Source: Saussurea involucrata
Lineage: Eukaryota; Streptophyta; Magnoliopsida; Asterales; Asteraceae
Length of the DNA stretch: 64,000 bases
Reading direction: 5' to 3'
Assembly (NCBI GenBank): GCA_033807775.1
Contig: CM066326.1
Span: 92,108,873-92,172,872 of the forward strand
Below are positions 10,080 to 23,300 of this stretch, piece after piece (the first letter of the stretch is position 1; each line of letters opens with the position of its first letter). The notes beneath the pieces were generated by a model. That model was given only the letters and a program-made list of their open reading frames with translations. It did not search any database and was not told the origin of the DNA. The translations under genes were made by a program, and so were the position numbers.

Positions 10080-13000
10080 TTGCAGGTTAAGAAGGGTATC
10101 TGGTATCTTGATAGCGGATGCTCTAGACACATGACTGGAAAGAAAAGCCTGCTCGCTGAATACAAAGAAGAGAAGGGTCCCTCTGTGACTTTCGGTGGAA
10201 ATGGAAAAGGACATACCCGAGGGTATGGTGTACTTTCAAATGGTACAACCTCCTTCAGAAGAGTCGCATATGTTGAAGGGCTGAAGCATAATCTTCTAAG
10301 CATCAGTCAGCTTTGCGACATGGATAACAAAGTAATCTTTACTAAGGAATCCTGCTTTGTCTCTGACAAAAAGGAGAAGATAGCTCTCAGCGGTTATCGT
10401 TTGGAAAATGTTTATGTAATAAACATGGACTCTACAACCACTGAGAACTCCTGTTTCTTCTCAAAGGCCTCATCTGATGTCAACTGGCTATGGCATAAGA
10501 GGCTATCTCATCTAAATTTCAAGACACTGAACACTCTTTCTTCAAAAGAGTTAGTCACTGGTCTACCTCAGCATTCATACGCCAAAGAGTCGTTATGTTC
10601 AGCGTGTGAAAAAGGGAAGCAGACCAAAGCAAGCTTTAAATCAAAGCAAGTTTCTTCAGTGTCATCTCCTCTACAACTACTCCATATGGATTTGTTTGGC
10701 CCTGTTAACAAACAATCCATCGCTGGAAAGAAATATACGCTGGTCATAGTTGATGAATTCTCTCGCTTCACTTGGGTAATGTTTCTCCGTTCTAAGAGTG
10801 ACACCCCTGAAGAACTCATCAATTTTGTTCGGAAGATAGAAACCCTGAACAATCTGACCGTTCGCTCAATAAGGAGTGATCATGGGACTGAATTCAAAAA
10901 AAGTTCTCTTGATTCCTTCCTTGAGAGTAAGGGTATTTCTCACAACTTTTCTTCAGTGAGAACACCGCAACAAAATGGAGTCGCTGAAAGAAGAAATAGA
11001 ACAATTATTGAAGCTGCACGTTCAATGCTCAGCGATTCTCACCTGCCTACTCAGTTTTGGGCAGAAGCTGTCAACACTGCTTGTTTTACGCAAAACAGGT
11101 CGCTGATAGTTAAAAGATTCAAAAAGACAGCCTATGAACTCTTTCATGGGAGAAAGCCTTCAATCAGCTTTCTTCACATCTTTGGATGTCAGTGTTTTAT
11201 ACTGAACAACAGAGATGCTCTTGGAAAGTTTGATCCTAAGGCTGATGATGGAATCTTTCTTGGATACTCCTCAGTTTCCAAAGCCTTCAGAGTCTTCAAT
11301 CGAAGAAGACAAACTATAGAAGAAACTATTCACATCACGTTTGACGAATCCCGTTCAGCGAACTCTAAACCGTCCGCTGATACTGAAGAACTGAATCAAT
11401 GGATGTTTTCTCATCTTGGTGATTCAAAAGATATTCCCACTAATGCTCATCCAGTAGAAGATGATAGTCCTATCATTCCAAATATGCAGAACAGTGAAGC
11501 TGAAACATCATGGGTCTCAGTTGTTCCTATAAACACTATACCTAACGCTGAACCAAATGTCTCAGACATTCCATCTACTTCTCAGCAATCAGTGAATATA
11601 ATGACAACTGCATCCATTCCTCTCTTAGCTGATACTCCTGACGTCGATGAAGCTTCATCTTCAGCTCCTCCAGTTCAAGTTGAGTCAGCGTCTCACGCTC
11701 CGGCTCAGCGATGGACTATAAATCATCCAATTGATCAAATTCTTGGTGATCCAAACGCTGGGATTCAGACTCGACGAAGTGCAGGTAATATTTGTTTATT
11801 TGTAAATTTTATTTCACTAACTGAACCAAAGAAAGTAGATGATGCCCTCAAAGATCCAAACTAGGTCAGCGCCATGCAAGAAGAGCTGACTGAATTCGAA
11901 AGAAACAAAGTTTGGAAACTTGTTCAGAGACCAACTGATAAAACAGTAATAGGCACTAAATGGGTCTATCGAAACAAGTTGGACGAACATGGTACTGTAA
12001 CCCGCAACAAAGCTCGTCTTGTTGCTCAGGGATACAGACAAGAGGAAGGTATAGATTATGACGAAACATTTGCTCCAGTAGCAAGACTTGAATCTATTCG
12101 TCTATTCTTAGCATATGTTGTACACAAAAACTTCAAAGTACATCAGATGGATGTTAAGTCAGCGTTTCTGAATGGAAAGCTGAATGAAGAAGTGTATGTG
12201 GAACAACCTCCAGGATTCTCAGATTCTAAGCGTCCAGGTTATGTTTATAAACTGGATAAGGCACTTTATGGCTTGAAGCAAGCTCCACGTGCATGGTATG
12301 ACACTCTTTCCACTTATCTCCATATTGAAAAATTTGAGCGAGGTAAGATTGACAAAACTCTATTTTTTAGAAAAGTGAAATGTCATATCATTCTAGTTCA
12401 AATATATGTTGATGACATTATATTTGGTTCTACTAACCCTGAGCTTTGTACTCATTTCGCTGATAGAATGAAAGATGAGTATAAAATGAGCATGATGGGT
12501 TAACTAACATATTTCCTTGGTCTTCAGATTAAGCAAACTGAGAAAGGAACTTTCATAAATCAGGGAAATATGTTAAAGATATGCTGAAGAAATTCGACTT
12601 AACTGAAAGTTCAGCTATGAAAACCCCTATGGCACCACCGCTAACACTTGATAAGGACACTAAGGGTGTTCCTGTCAATGTCACGCTGTACCGTGGGATG
12701 ATCGGCTCACTATTGTATCTTATAGCTAGCCGACCCGATATTATGTTTGCAACATGCTTGTGTGCACGATATCAAGCTGAACCTAAGATATCTCATATGA
12801 AAGCTGTAAAGCGAATCTTTCGATATCTTAAGGGTACAGCGAATCTAGGTCTTTGGTATCCCAAAGATTCAGGATTTGATCTAACCGCCTATTCAGATAG
12901 TGATTTTGCAGGTTGCAAAATGGATAGGAAAAGCACCACAGGAGGATGTCAGCTCCTGGGTGGAAAGCTGGTAAGTTGGACAAGTAAAAAGCAAAATTCA

Positions 13001-13351
13001 GTGTCCACTTCCACAGCTGAAGCTGAATATGTAGCTGCTGGAAGCTGTTGTTCTCAAGTCTTGTGGATGAGAAATCAGCTACTAGACTATGATCTTCAGC
13101 TCTCCAAAATTCCAATCTATTGCGACAGCACAAGTGCCATCGCTATAGCAAACAATCCAGTACTACATTCAAAGACCAAACATATAGAAATCAGATATCA
13201 TTTTATCAGAGATCATGTGATGAATGGTGATATAGAACTTCATTTTATCCCAACTGATTATCAGTTAGCTGACTTATTTACCAAACCTCTTGATGAGACA
13301 AGATTCAACTTTCTCATCAGCGAGCTTGGAATGCTGAACTTTGAAGGATAA
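10080..13351 (+). pseudogene. pol: copia pol: protease, integrase, RT, RNase H; several breaks
   Basis: Protease motif YLDSGCSRHMTG starts at about 10107. Integrase follows with a HHCC region and catalytic neighbourhoods LHMDLFGP, RSDHGTEF and NGVAERRNR. RT with YVDDIIFG lies near 12405-12430, and RNase H (AYSDSDFAG, STAEAEY, CDSTSAIA) at about 12885-13200. The frame is broken by TAG at 11862-11864, where related proteins have Trp. There is also TAA at 12501-12503 and a one-base loss near 12565-12575 before the last segment 12581-13351. The C terminus is complete. With LTRs under 1% diverged, these breaks are recent or were carried by a defective parent mobilised in trans. Confidence 0.88.
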
Positions 13352-13654
13352 AATCTTCAGCGGTTCACATTAATCAGCGAAAGGATAAAATCAAATTGTA
13401 TAACCCATTCTATCATCTTCTCTCTGAATAAACTTGATTCACTGATATCAAGGTATGTTCTCTCTCTGACAATCGCATGAAAATGCAAGATTTCAAAACA
13501 AAATGCATCGCTGAATATCTCTTCCTTAACAGCGATATTTTTGAAATTTCTTAAAACCTTCACTGAATATTTTCATTCAGTGCTTCATGTTTTCAAAAGC
13601 ATCTCTGAGTTTTTCAAAACCTCAGAGACAACCAAGAATATGAAAGGACAGTTG

Positions 13655-13813
13655 TGACGTCATTACAACGGATAAAACCCCGGCACGCTTTCTCTTCCTG
13701 ACACACGTTTGCACGTCTCGTTCAAACTTCCAATCAAATGCAAACACGTGTCTGTGTCATGATGAAAATCTTTTCCCGCTCAAGATTTTCTCTTTCTAAA
13801 ATCTCTATATAAA
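13655..13813 (+). promoter_or_regulatory. candidate internal promoter for the extra gene of element C
   Basis: In the 980-bp spacer between pol and the extra gene there is a perfect TGACGTCA palindrome (13655-13662), an ACACGTGT palindrome (13744-13751) and a strong TATA box CTATATAAAC (13805-13814). ACACGTGT and TATATAAA also occur in the element's LTR promoter. The ATG of the extra gene is about 520 bp further on, behind a candidate leader intron. Promoter function is inference from motif arrangement. Confidence 0.5.
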
Positions 13814-13938
13814 CAAATTCTTTGTTTATATTTTTCTTTTACGCGATCAATCTTCCTCCGCAAGAAAGAATTCTCTGTTGCATTTGTGATTTCAAAAACT
13901 TCAAGAACTGTTCATCATCTTCTTCATCAAACATCAAG

Positions 13939-14328
13939 GTTAATATGTTCTTATTTATTACCGAATGCGTATAACTTGTTTCCGATCTTCTCATTGTTTT
14001 AACAAGATCAAACAAAAGAACTTCGTAAAATGAAATCATTTTTTCGTGGTTTTATGAACACAACCATTTCATGGTTGTTCTTCAAGTTTAAATGCAAAAT
14101 ATTAAACTTGTTCTTCATTCGTTTCCAGAATCTATTTCTTCATAGAAAACTGGAAAACAAGAAAATGGGTTTTTACATTTCGTTTCAAAAATCATGAAAA
14201 ACCCTAATCTTCATTAAGACATTTGTGTCTGAATGAAATGGATAAAATTCGAAACATCTTATTGGAAATTCTTTCCACATTAAGATCATTCTTATTTGTT
14301 AACATCTTTGGTTGAACTGTTAATACAG
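13939..14328 (+). other. candidate leader intron of the extra gene
   Basis: Donor CAAG|GTTAATATG at 13939 and acceptor TTAATACAG|AGAA ending at 14328 would remove 390 nt of AT-rich sequence. That places the ATG at 14333 four bases into the next exon. It is supported only by splice-site likeness and the leader's position after the TATA box. Confidence 0.4.
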
Positions 14329-14332
14329 AGAA

Positions 14333-17300
14333 ATGGCCTCGTCTGACATTCCTGCTACCGCTGAGAACATCTCCGCTGACTCTGAGGAAGTGGAAATCCT
14401 CAAGGCACCACAAGTCAAGTTCAAACTTGATCAACTAGACTGGACTAAGATAAACAACCTTTATGCGCTTCTCGAGTTTCCTCCTCGAAAGCAAGTCACA
14501 CATCTGACAGATGCTGTGAATTTCCTGAAGAATTGCTGCATTTCAACAGCCATGACTATTTCACCCCCTGCAAGTCAGCTGCTACTATCTCAGTTCTGGT
14601 ACTCTGCCAGACACTCTCAGCTACCATCCGCCAAAGATCCCTGCAAAACAGTTGATTGTATCCTCTGCGATACTGAATATGGCACGATAAAGATCACACC
14701 CGCCATCATTCGCAAAGCTCTGAACTTTCCCATCGCTACAAAGGAAAAACCTTTTGTTCCTTTCCCTGACCATAAGAAGATCGCTGACAAAGAAGCTCTT
14801 ATTGCATTTTTTGATGCAATGGGCTATGTATGGGAAATGGGCAGAGACAAGAAGCCTGAGAAGAAGCTAACACTGCTGAAGAAATCAAAAATGCCCAGCG
14901 AGATGAACTTCATCTTCGCTCACCTTATCAGCTGTATGACTGCCAAGACCGGCTCTTCTGATCAAGCCGCTCAACCTCAGCAAGCTATGGGATACGCTCT
15001 GCTGAAAGGTATACACATTGACTGGGCATCTCTCATCTATGATGACTTGCTGCAAAGAGTAGACTCTGCCGCTGACAGGCCTGCTTGGGTTCCCTACCCC
15101 CGATTCATCAGCGCTATCTTTCAATATGGCCTGAAGGACAGCTACCCGCAAGAGGGCGATCTAAAACTCTCTCAGATTGGCCCTAAGGTACTCGACTTCA
15201 AACCTGTTGAAAATGAGGTACGTCTTTCTACCCTCTTAACTCTTCTCAACCCTTCTTCTTCTACTTCTGTGGCTCCTTCAGCGACAATACCCATCGCTGA
15301 TACCCTGGCCACAAAATCATCTCCTTCTAAGAAAAGGAAACATTCATCTACCCCACTTGATTCTAAAAGGATCAAGAAAACAAAGGAGCAACCCCAGCAA
15401 TCTCATGCTGAAGACTCCTCAGCTCTTTCTGCAGGGCTGAAGGAACGTTCAGTGGTACGCTCTGCCACACCTGAACAAGCCATCCCTTTTATCCAAACTC
15501 CAGCGTCTTTAAACGTTGAGGTTACAAACTTGGAACCTACCCAACCTCCTTCAGTCTCTCAAAAGACTGATGAAGTGATTGTCAGCGAATCCAACGCTGA
15601 ACTCATAACCCAACCCCCATTCTTATCCTTCGCTCCTCCCTCCACTCATTTGGTCTCTACTCCAGATCTAGCTGGAGCTGCCATCATTTCCTCGGAACAT
15701 AAAGCTGATTCTCCAGGAATGATGAAGACAGGACCTGCAGAAAAATCCATGGGCACTTTTGAAGATGACATGGAACTTTACTCAGGAACCCGTGATTTCG
15801 ATGAATTCACCAATCCTCGTGCAGGTAAACAACAACCCATAAACACTGTGACTAAACCCCAAACTTCTGAGCTTTCCTCTGTTCACAAGTTTTTATATGT
15901 TACAGGTCCTAATTTGGGAGATATCAACGCCTCTCTGAAGTCCGTGGAGACAAAGCTGACAGGTCTCACCACTACTCTCTCCAATAACTCTACAGCTGTA
16001 ACAAACGCTGGAGAGAATCTGAACAAACTGACAACGGTGGTGGAGAAGAAGGCTTCCACAGATGACATGACGCAACTTGATAAGACTCTCAGCGACTTCG
16101 CCAAGGTGCTCACTGATATCTACACAGACTACACCTCTCTCAAAAATTCAGTTTCATCCATGTCCAGCGAGGTAACAACGCTGAAGACATCGGTTGGAAC
16201 ACTAGAGGGAGATATGTCTGCTGTGAAGACAAATGTCAACACTCTGACGACTGACTTAAGCTCTATAAAGACTGACGTTGGTTCGATGAAGACTATGATC
16301 GAACAGCTGCTGCACAAGGCGAATACTCCTGCTCCTGCTCATGTCCCTGAATCTGAACACTTTACAGCGGCAGATAGCATTGAGCTCGGGAAGATCAATC
16401 CTGCTATTTCTGGCCTTGAAGACAGATTAGCAAAGATTGAAGTTTGTGTAGGTCTCTTTGGCCAAGAAGACAGAGAACCTACCAACGCTGCTGTAACATC
16501 CCGCATAACGAAACATACATATAACATACATTCCATAACATGTTTACAACAAAGTACTTCATCTTTCACATTTGGTCCCATCTAAAGTCTGAACATAAAA
16601 ATTCATTACAACTTGATCCACTTTGAATTACATAGTGATAACAAAAATTATAACTACAAAAGCATCCGTAGCATCATGATGATAATCTTCTCCAAAGCTA
16701 GCCAACAAGTATTCTATTTACTTGTTCTTACTGGAATCACCACCTGGAATACATAATTTTTAAAACAGAAAATGAGGGTTAGACCTAAGAGTCTAGTGAG
16801 TAAATCCCTGACATTTGTAATTCATTAAAAACTCATTTATATATAACACTATTTATATAAATACAAATACCACACACGTAAGATAATACCAACTAACAAT
16901 TATTCATCATACCTGTCTCATTCCACCTTATCCCTCCACCAATGGCCAAATCAATTGGTTGCGAGCCAATTTATCACACCGGTCCAAAGCCCGGCCACGT
17001 ATTATATTTTCATATAATACTCACGTAATTATAATATCCCATTATAATCACTCACGTATGACATATTCATACACTTATCACAATTCATTATTCACATATT
17101 GTATTCCAGTAAAAATACTCTTTAAAATAAAACTCACCTGATCTTTTAAGCAAGGTCCTTCAAACTTTCTTCAAAATAGATTATCTTTTAACCCAGATCC
17201 TTAATATCTGAAACAAATTAAAGCATACATACTCTTTAACACATAAACAGGAAAACCCAACTTTTCGCAACCCACTATTACGAAAAGTTTACTTTTCGCA

Positions 17301-20300
17301 ACCTACAGTTGCGAGTTCCTCACTTTTCGCAACCAACAGATACGAAAACTTAACTATGCGCTTTAGCTGCTTGCGAAAAGTGGACTTTTCGCAACCAAGG
17401 CTTGCGAATTCCTACTTTTCGCAAGAACACTGTTCATCGTCTTTTTCAGATAAGTTCAGTTCATTTTCAGGAAATCCAACTTTTCCCCAGATTGCACAAA
17501 AATGTTCTAAACCCCTTTTAACACTCTAAATTGCCACTAAAATACACAAATTCATCTAAGATTACCTAAACCCACCTCAAAATCCAAAAGAAACCTAACT
17601 CTTATAAAAGAGTGTTTGAATAAGATAATTACCTCTTTGATTTTACTGCACCAATACAAAATTCCAGCTGAAGTGTCTTTAATTCTTCTTCTTCTTCTTC
17701 TACGGTTCTTTCTCTTTCTCTCTCTCAGCCGTGAACAATTTCACACACACACATACACTATTTGGGTTCTACTTTACTGTTTCAATTTGAGATATTTCTT
17801 CTATTTAGTATACTGAGTCGGTTTGTGTCTTAAAGGTTTGGGTAAAATACCCAACTAACCCTAAACTTGCTTTACTTGACAAATCACACCCTTAAGCTTC
17901 TATTATAAAATAAAAACTTATCCCTAAATTTCTTAATTCCACAAAATACGAAAATCAAGACTTATAAATTCCAATTTTAAATTAGATAAAATACCTGGTT
18001 ATTACAACATCCCCCCCTTAAAAGAATTCCGTCCCGGAATTCAGTTAAGAGAACAGATGAGGGTATTTGGCTCTCATTTCCGACTCCGATTCCCACGTCG
18101 CATCCTGACCTCGATGATGTTTCCACTGAACCTTTACCTGTCTGATTTCTTTGTTCCTCAATACTTTGACTTTGTGATCAACTATAGCTTCCGGTTCCTC
18201 CACATAGTTCAGCTTTTCATCAACCTGGATATCTGGTAGAGAGACTGCCTGGTCTGAAGTCACCAAACATTTCCTAAAATTCGATACATGGAACGCGTTG
18301 TGAATCCTGCTTAATTCTGGAGGTAAATCTAATCGGTAAGCCACTTCCCCAATTCTTTCAGTAATTGTAAATGGACCAATATACCTCGGACTGAGTTTAC
18401 CTTGCTTCCCAAAACGTATGACTCCTTTCCAGGGCGATACTTTCAACATTACAAAATCCCCAACCTGAAACTCTAACGGTTTCCGACGTCGATCAGCATA
18501 GCTTTTCTGTCTGTCTTGAGCTGTTCTCAATTTATCCCGAATCTGGGTAATCTTATCTGCTGCTAACTGTACTATTTCTGGCCCTGCCAATTGCTTCTCC
18601 CCCACTTCATTCCAACATAGAGGCGTTCTGCATTTTCTACCATACAATACTTCAAACGGTGCCGCTTGGATGCTAGAATGATAACTGTTGTTGTAGGCGA
18701 ATTCTATCAAAGGTAAATGTTTATCCCATGATCCCCCAAAATCCACTATACAAGCCCGGAGCATATCTTCTAAAGTCTGAATTGTTCTTTCACTCTGCCC
18801 GTCTGTCTGTGGATGATATGATGTGCTCAACTTTATCTGCGTTCCCATCTCTTTTTGAAAGCTTCTCCAAAATCTAGAAGTAAAACGACTATCTCGATCG
18901 GAAATAATCGAGATTGGAATTCCATGTCGAGTTACTATTTCATTAATGTACAATTTAGCTAAACGTTCCAAGGAATCAGTTTCTTTTATCGGCAAGAAGT
19001 GAGCAGACTTCGTCAATCTATCCACAATCACCCAAATCGAATCGAATCCCTTTGAAGTTCTAGGCAACTTGGTAATAAAATCAGTAGTGATCTGATCCCA
19101 TTTCCACATTGGTATATCTAGTCGTTGTAACTGGCCAAACGGTTTCTGATGCTCAATCTTTACTTTCTTGCAGGTAGTACAATCTTCCACATACTTAGCA
19201 ACACTTCTCTTCATTCCCGGCCACCAATAGAATTGTTTCAAATCTCTATACATTTTATTTGTACCTGGGTGAATAGAAAATCGAGATTGATGAGCCTCTT
19301 GTAGTACACGATCACGTAATCCACCCAAACGAGGTACCCAAATTCTGTTTCCCATACACAACAACCCACGGTCATCTTTCCCAAGCAGTGCTGATATCCC
19401 AACCAACCGTTCTGACTTCAAACTTTCTTCTTGATAAGCATCTATTTGGCATTTCAATAATTCGTCAAAAATATTTGGAAGCAGTTCAGCTCGAAGAGAT
19501 ATTGCTTTTATCGTTCCACTCCTTTCTTGACGACTTAGCGCATCTGCCACCACGTTCGCCTTCCCGGGGTGATAAAGGATTTCACAATCATAATCATTTA
19601 CCAATTCCAACCACCTTCTTTGCCTCATATTCAGTTCCTTCTGATCAAAAAGATGTTGGAGACTCTTATGGTCAGTGAAAATTTGACATTTAGAACCATA
19701 AAGATAATGTCTCCAAATCTTCAAGGCAAAAACAACTGCTGCTAGTTCCATATCATGAGTAGGATATTGTCTTTCATGATCCTTCAGTTGACGAGAAGCA
19801 TAAGCAATCACCTTTCCACGTTGCATAAGTACACATCCCAAACCCAGCTTAGAAGCATCACTGTAGACCACAAAATCATCTGAACCTTCTGGCAATGCTA
19901 ATATCGGCGCGCTGCAGAGTTTCTCCTTCAATATTCTGAATGCCTCGTCCTGTTCTGCCTTCCATTCAAACTTTAAATTCTTCTGAGTCAGCTTGGTTAA
20001 TGGTGTCGCGATTCGAGAAAAGTCTTTTATAAATTTCCGATAATATCCAGCTAGACCCAGAAAACTACGTACTTCGGTTGCTGTCTTCGGCGGTTCCCAT
20101 CTTTCAATTGCTTCCACTTTCGCTGGATCGACTTGTATACCCTTCTCTGAAACTACGTGACCCAAAAACTGAACTTCCTGCAACCAGAATTCACATTTAG
20201 AGAACTTAGCGTACAACTTTTCTTTCTTCAATAACTCCAAAATCAAACGAAGATGTTGCGTATGATCCTCTTGGGATCGGGAATAAATAAGTATATCATC

Positions 20301-23300
20301 GATAAACACAATGACAAATTTATCGAGATAAGGCTTACATACCCGATTCATTAGATCCATAAAAGCGGCTGGAGCGTTCGTCAATCCGAAAGGCATTACT
20401 AAAAATTCGTAGTGGCCGTATCTTGTGCGAAATGCAGTCTTTAAAACATCCTCCTCCTTAACCTTCAACTGATGGTAGCCAGATCTGAGATCAATCTTGG
20501 AGAAGTAACAAGCTCCAACTAATTGATCGAAAAGATCATCAATTCTTGGAAGTGGATACTTGTTCTTGATCGTGCGCTTGTTCAACTCCCGATAATCGAT
20601 ACACATTCTCATTGAACCGTCTTTCTTCTTCACAAATAAAACTGGTGCATCCCATGGCGATGAGCTGGGTCTGATGAAGCCCTTATCAGATAAATCTTGA
20701 AGTTGTGACATCATTTCTTTCATTTCTGGTGGTGCTAATCTGTACGGCGCACGAGCGATGGGGTCGGCTCCAGGTACCAGATCTATTCCAAATTCTACTT
20801 GCCTAACAGGAGGAAGACTATTCAAGTCTTCAGGAAAAACCTCTGGGTATTCACTAACAATGGAAATATCTTCCAGCTTACACTTTTCAGGCCTACTATC
20901 TATCACATAGGCTAGATAGCTAGAGCAACCCTTATTAACACATTTACGGGCTTTTACCATAGATATAAGACTGGACTGATGATTCTTTCGATCTCCATAA
21001 ATTACTACTGATCTCTTATCGGGTAAAACGACATGGATTATTTTCTTATCACAAACTATGTTGGCCTGATTCTCAGCTAGGCAATCCATTCCTACTACCA
21101 CATCAAATTCAATCAAGGCTATTGGGAACAGTTGTATCGGTACTCCACACCCCTCTATGTCTATCATACAACAATCATAAATCTCTTTAACTGCCACTTG
21201 CTTATCATTTGCAGTATCTACTAATAAGGCATGTTTTAACATTTTAGGCTCTAAATGCATGTGAGCAGCAAAAGATGGAGACACAAAAGATCGGTTTGCA
21301 CCAGAATCAAATAACACTTTAGCACGCGTGGAGTTTATGAAAAATGTACCTGTGACCACATCTGGAGTTTCCTCCGCCTCTTTCGCTGTCATTTGAAATG
21401 TACGACCCCTCGTTCTGGGCGGTTCTATTCTTGGAACCACTGGTCTAGTAATGGCTGGCTTCCCCGATGTACCCCCGGATTGTATTCTACCCCGCGGACA
21501 ATCTGATTGAAGGTGATCCGGAGAATTGCACAAAAAGCAAAATCGTGTTACTCGACAATCCTTTACAACATGCCCAGTTTTCCCACATTTAAAACAAACC
21601 CGCGATTCCACTTGACAATTTCCCTGATGGTAGCGATTACATTTCGGACATGGTCTTTCCGCTGGTCGGAACGACGGACGGTTATCAAACCTCTGGAATC
21701 TAGACCTCTTTGGATCCTGTGGCGGTCCTTCCCATTTCCTTTTCCCCAAGCTCTTATCACCGGCATCCCTTTTATTATCTCTTTCCACATTCTCGGCAGC
21801 ATCCACCGCAGCTGTAAAAGTATCTGGCCTTGTTGCAGTCACCAATCTTCGAACTTCTGAATTTAACCCATAAATAAACCTCTCCATTTTCATCTTTTCT
21901 GTAGCAACATAATATCCTACAAAACGAGACTTCTCCAAAAATCGTGCAGTATAATCTCTAACCGACAGATTTCCTTGTTGTAGATTCATGAATTCTTCTT
22001 CTAACTGTCTGACAGCAGCTTGTGGGCAGAAGTGAGTTGTGAAAGCTAACACAAATTCCTCCCATGCAAAAGTAGTGTAAACATCCGTTCCTCTTGATTC
22101 TATATGAGCCTCCCACCAATACAGAGCATCCCCTTTCAGCATCGCAGCTCCATAAAGCACTTTGTCTTCTTCAGCACACTTACACGTCTTGAAGATGGCC
22201 TCTAGTTCTTTCAGCCACCTCATCGCCTTTACTGGATCTCGGTCTCCTGAGTATGTAGGGGGCTTACAACTAAGAAACATTTTATAGTCACACCTTTTCA
22301 TCATCGGTAAGATAGTAGAAGTAAGTGGTATTTCAACTTCGTGCTCCGGATTTGATCTTTCAGTTTCATTGTGGCGATTATGTTCAAACATAGCTTGTAT
22401 GTTATCTTGTAACCTTCCCATTTCTGCCATCAAATCGTCCCGTGTAACAAACTCTGTGCCCTGTGGTTGTGTTCTTCCTCCAGTTCGGCCCCCAGTTCCC
22501 CTTCCGGTACTGCCTCTACCATGATCTCCTCCTCTTCCCCCTGTTCCTATTGGTGGATTCCCTCCACCCGAATTCCTTCCTCCTCTTTGATTCCTTTGTC
22601 TAGTGCCACTTGCCATTCTGTAGATTCAAACAAAGTTAATATACACATAAGCACATACCCTATATAACAAGGTATTCCAGTTCAAACATGCACCTGTAAA
22701 ATCATAATTACACTGGCCTGGTGTAATTTGAAATTACCTTACATGATGTTCCTTCCACCTTTTATACTTAGCATCCCCAGGTTCTAAAAATAATAGGGAC
22801 ATCCTACTTCACATGCAGTTTAAGTCTAGGTACAGATACTAATACCTAAATCCCTTAAACTAGGGCTCTGATACCATCTGTAACATCCCGCATAACGAAA
22901 CATACATATAACATACATTCCATAACATGTTTACAACAAAGTACTTCATCTTTCACATTTGGTCCCATCTAAAGTCTGAACATAAAAATTCATTACAACT
23001 TGATCCACTTTGAATTACATAGTGATAACAAAAATTATAACTACAAAAGCATCCGTAGCATCATGATGATAATCTTCTCCAAAGCTAGCCAACAAGTATT
23101 CTATTTACTTGTTCTTACTGGAATCACCACCTGGAATACATAATTTTTAAAACAGAAAATGAGGGTTAGACCTAAGGGTCTAGTGAGTAAATCCCTGACA
23201 TTTGTAATTCATTAAAAACTCATTTATATAAAACACTATTTATATAAATACAAATACCACACACGTAAGATAATACCAACTAACAATTATTCATCATACC

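Larger units (their letters stand above)
16492..18006 (-). repeat. 3' LTR of element D
   Basis: Plus strand TGTAACATCCCGC to GGTTATTACA, 1515 bp, next to the polypurine tract. It differs from its partner at about 16790, 16849 and 17914. The change at 16790 (A for G) removes the innermost pair of the conserved hairpin at 16780-16795. Open frames at 16959-17141 and 17616-17816 repeat exactly in the other LTR and are not genes. The apparent last residues of the extra gene's first exon beyond 16491 are read from this LTR. Confidence 0.95.

Noticed and set aside
16492..16585. C-terminal 31 residues of the 750-codon open frame
   Set aside because: They are translated from the LTR of inserted element D and are not part of the original gene.
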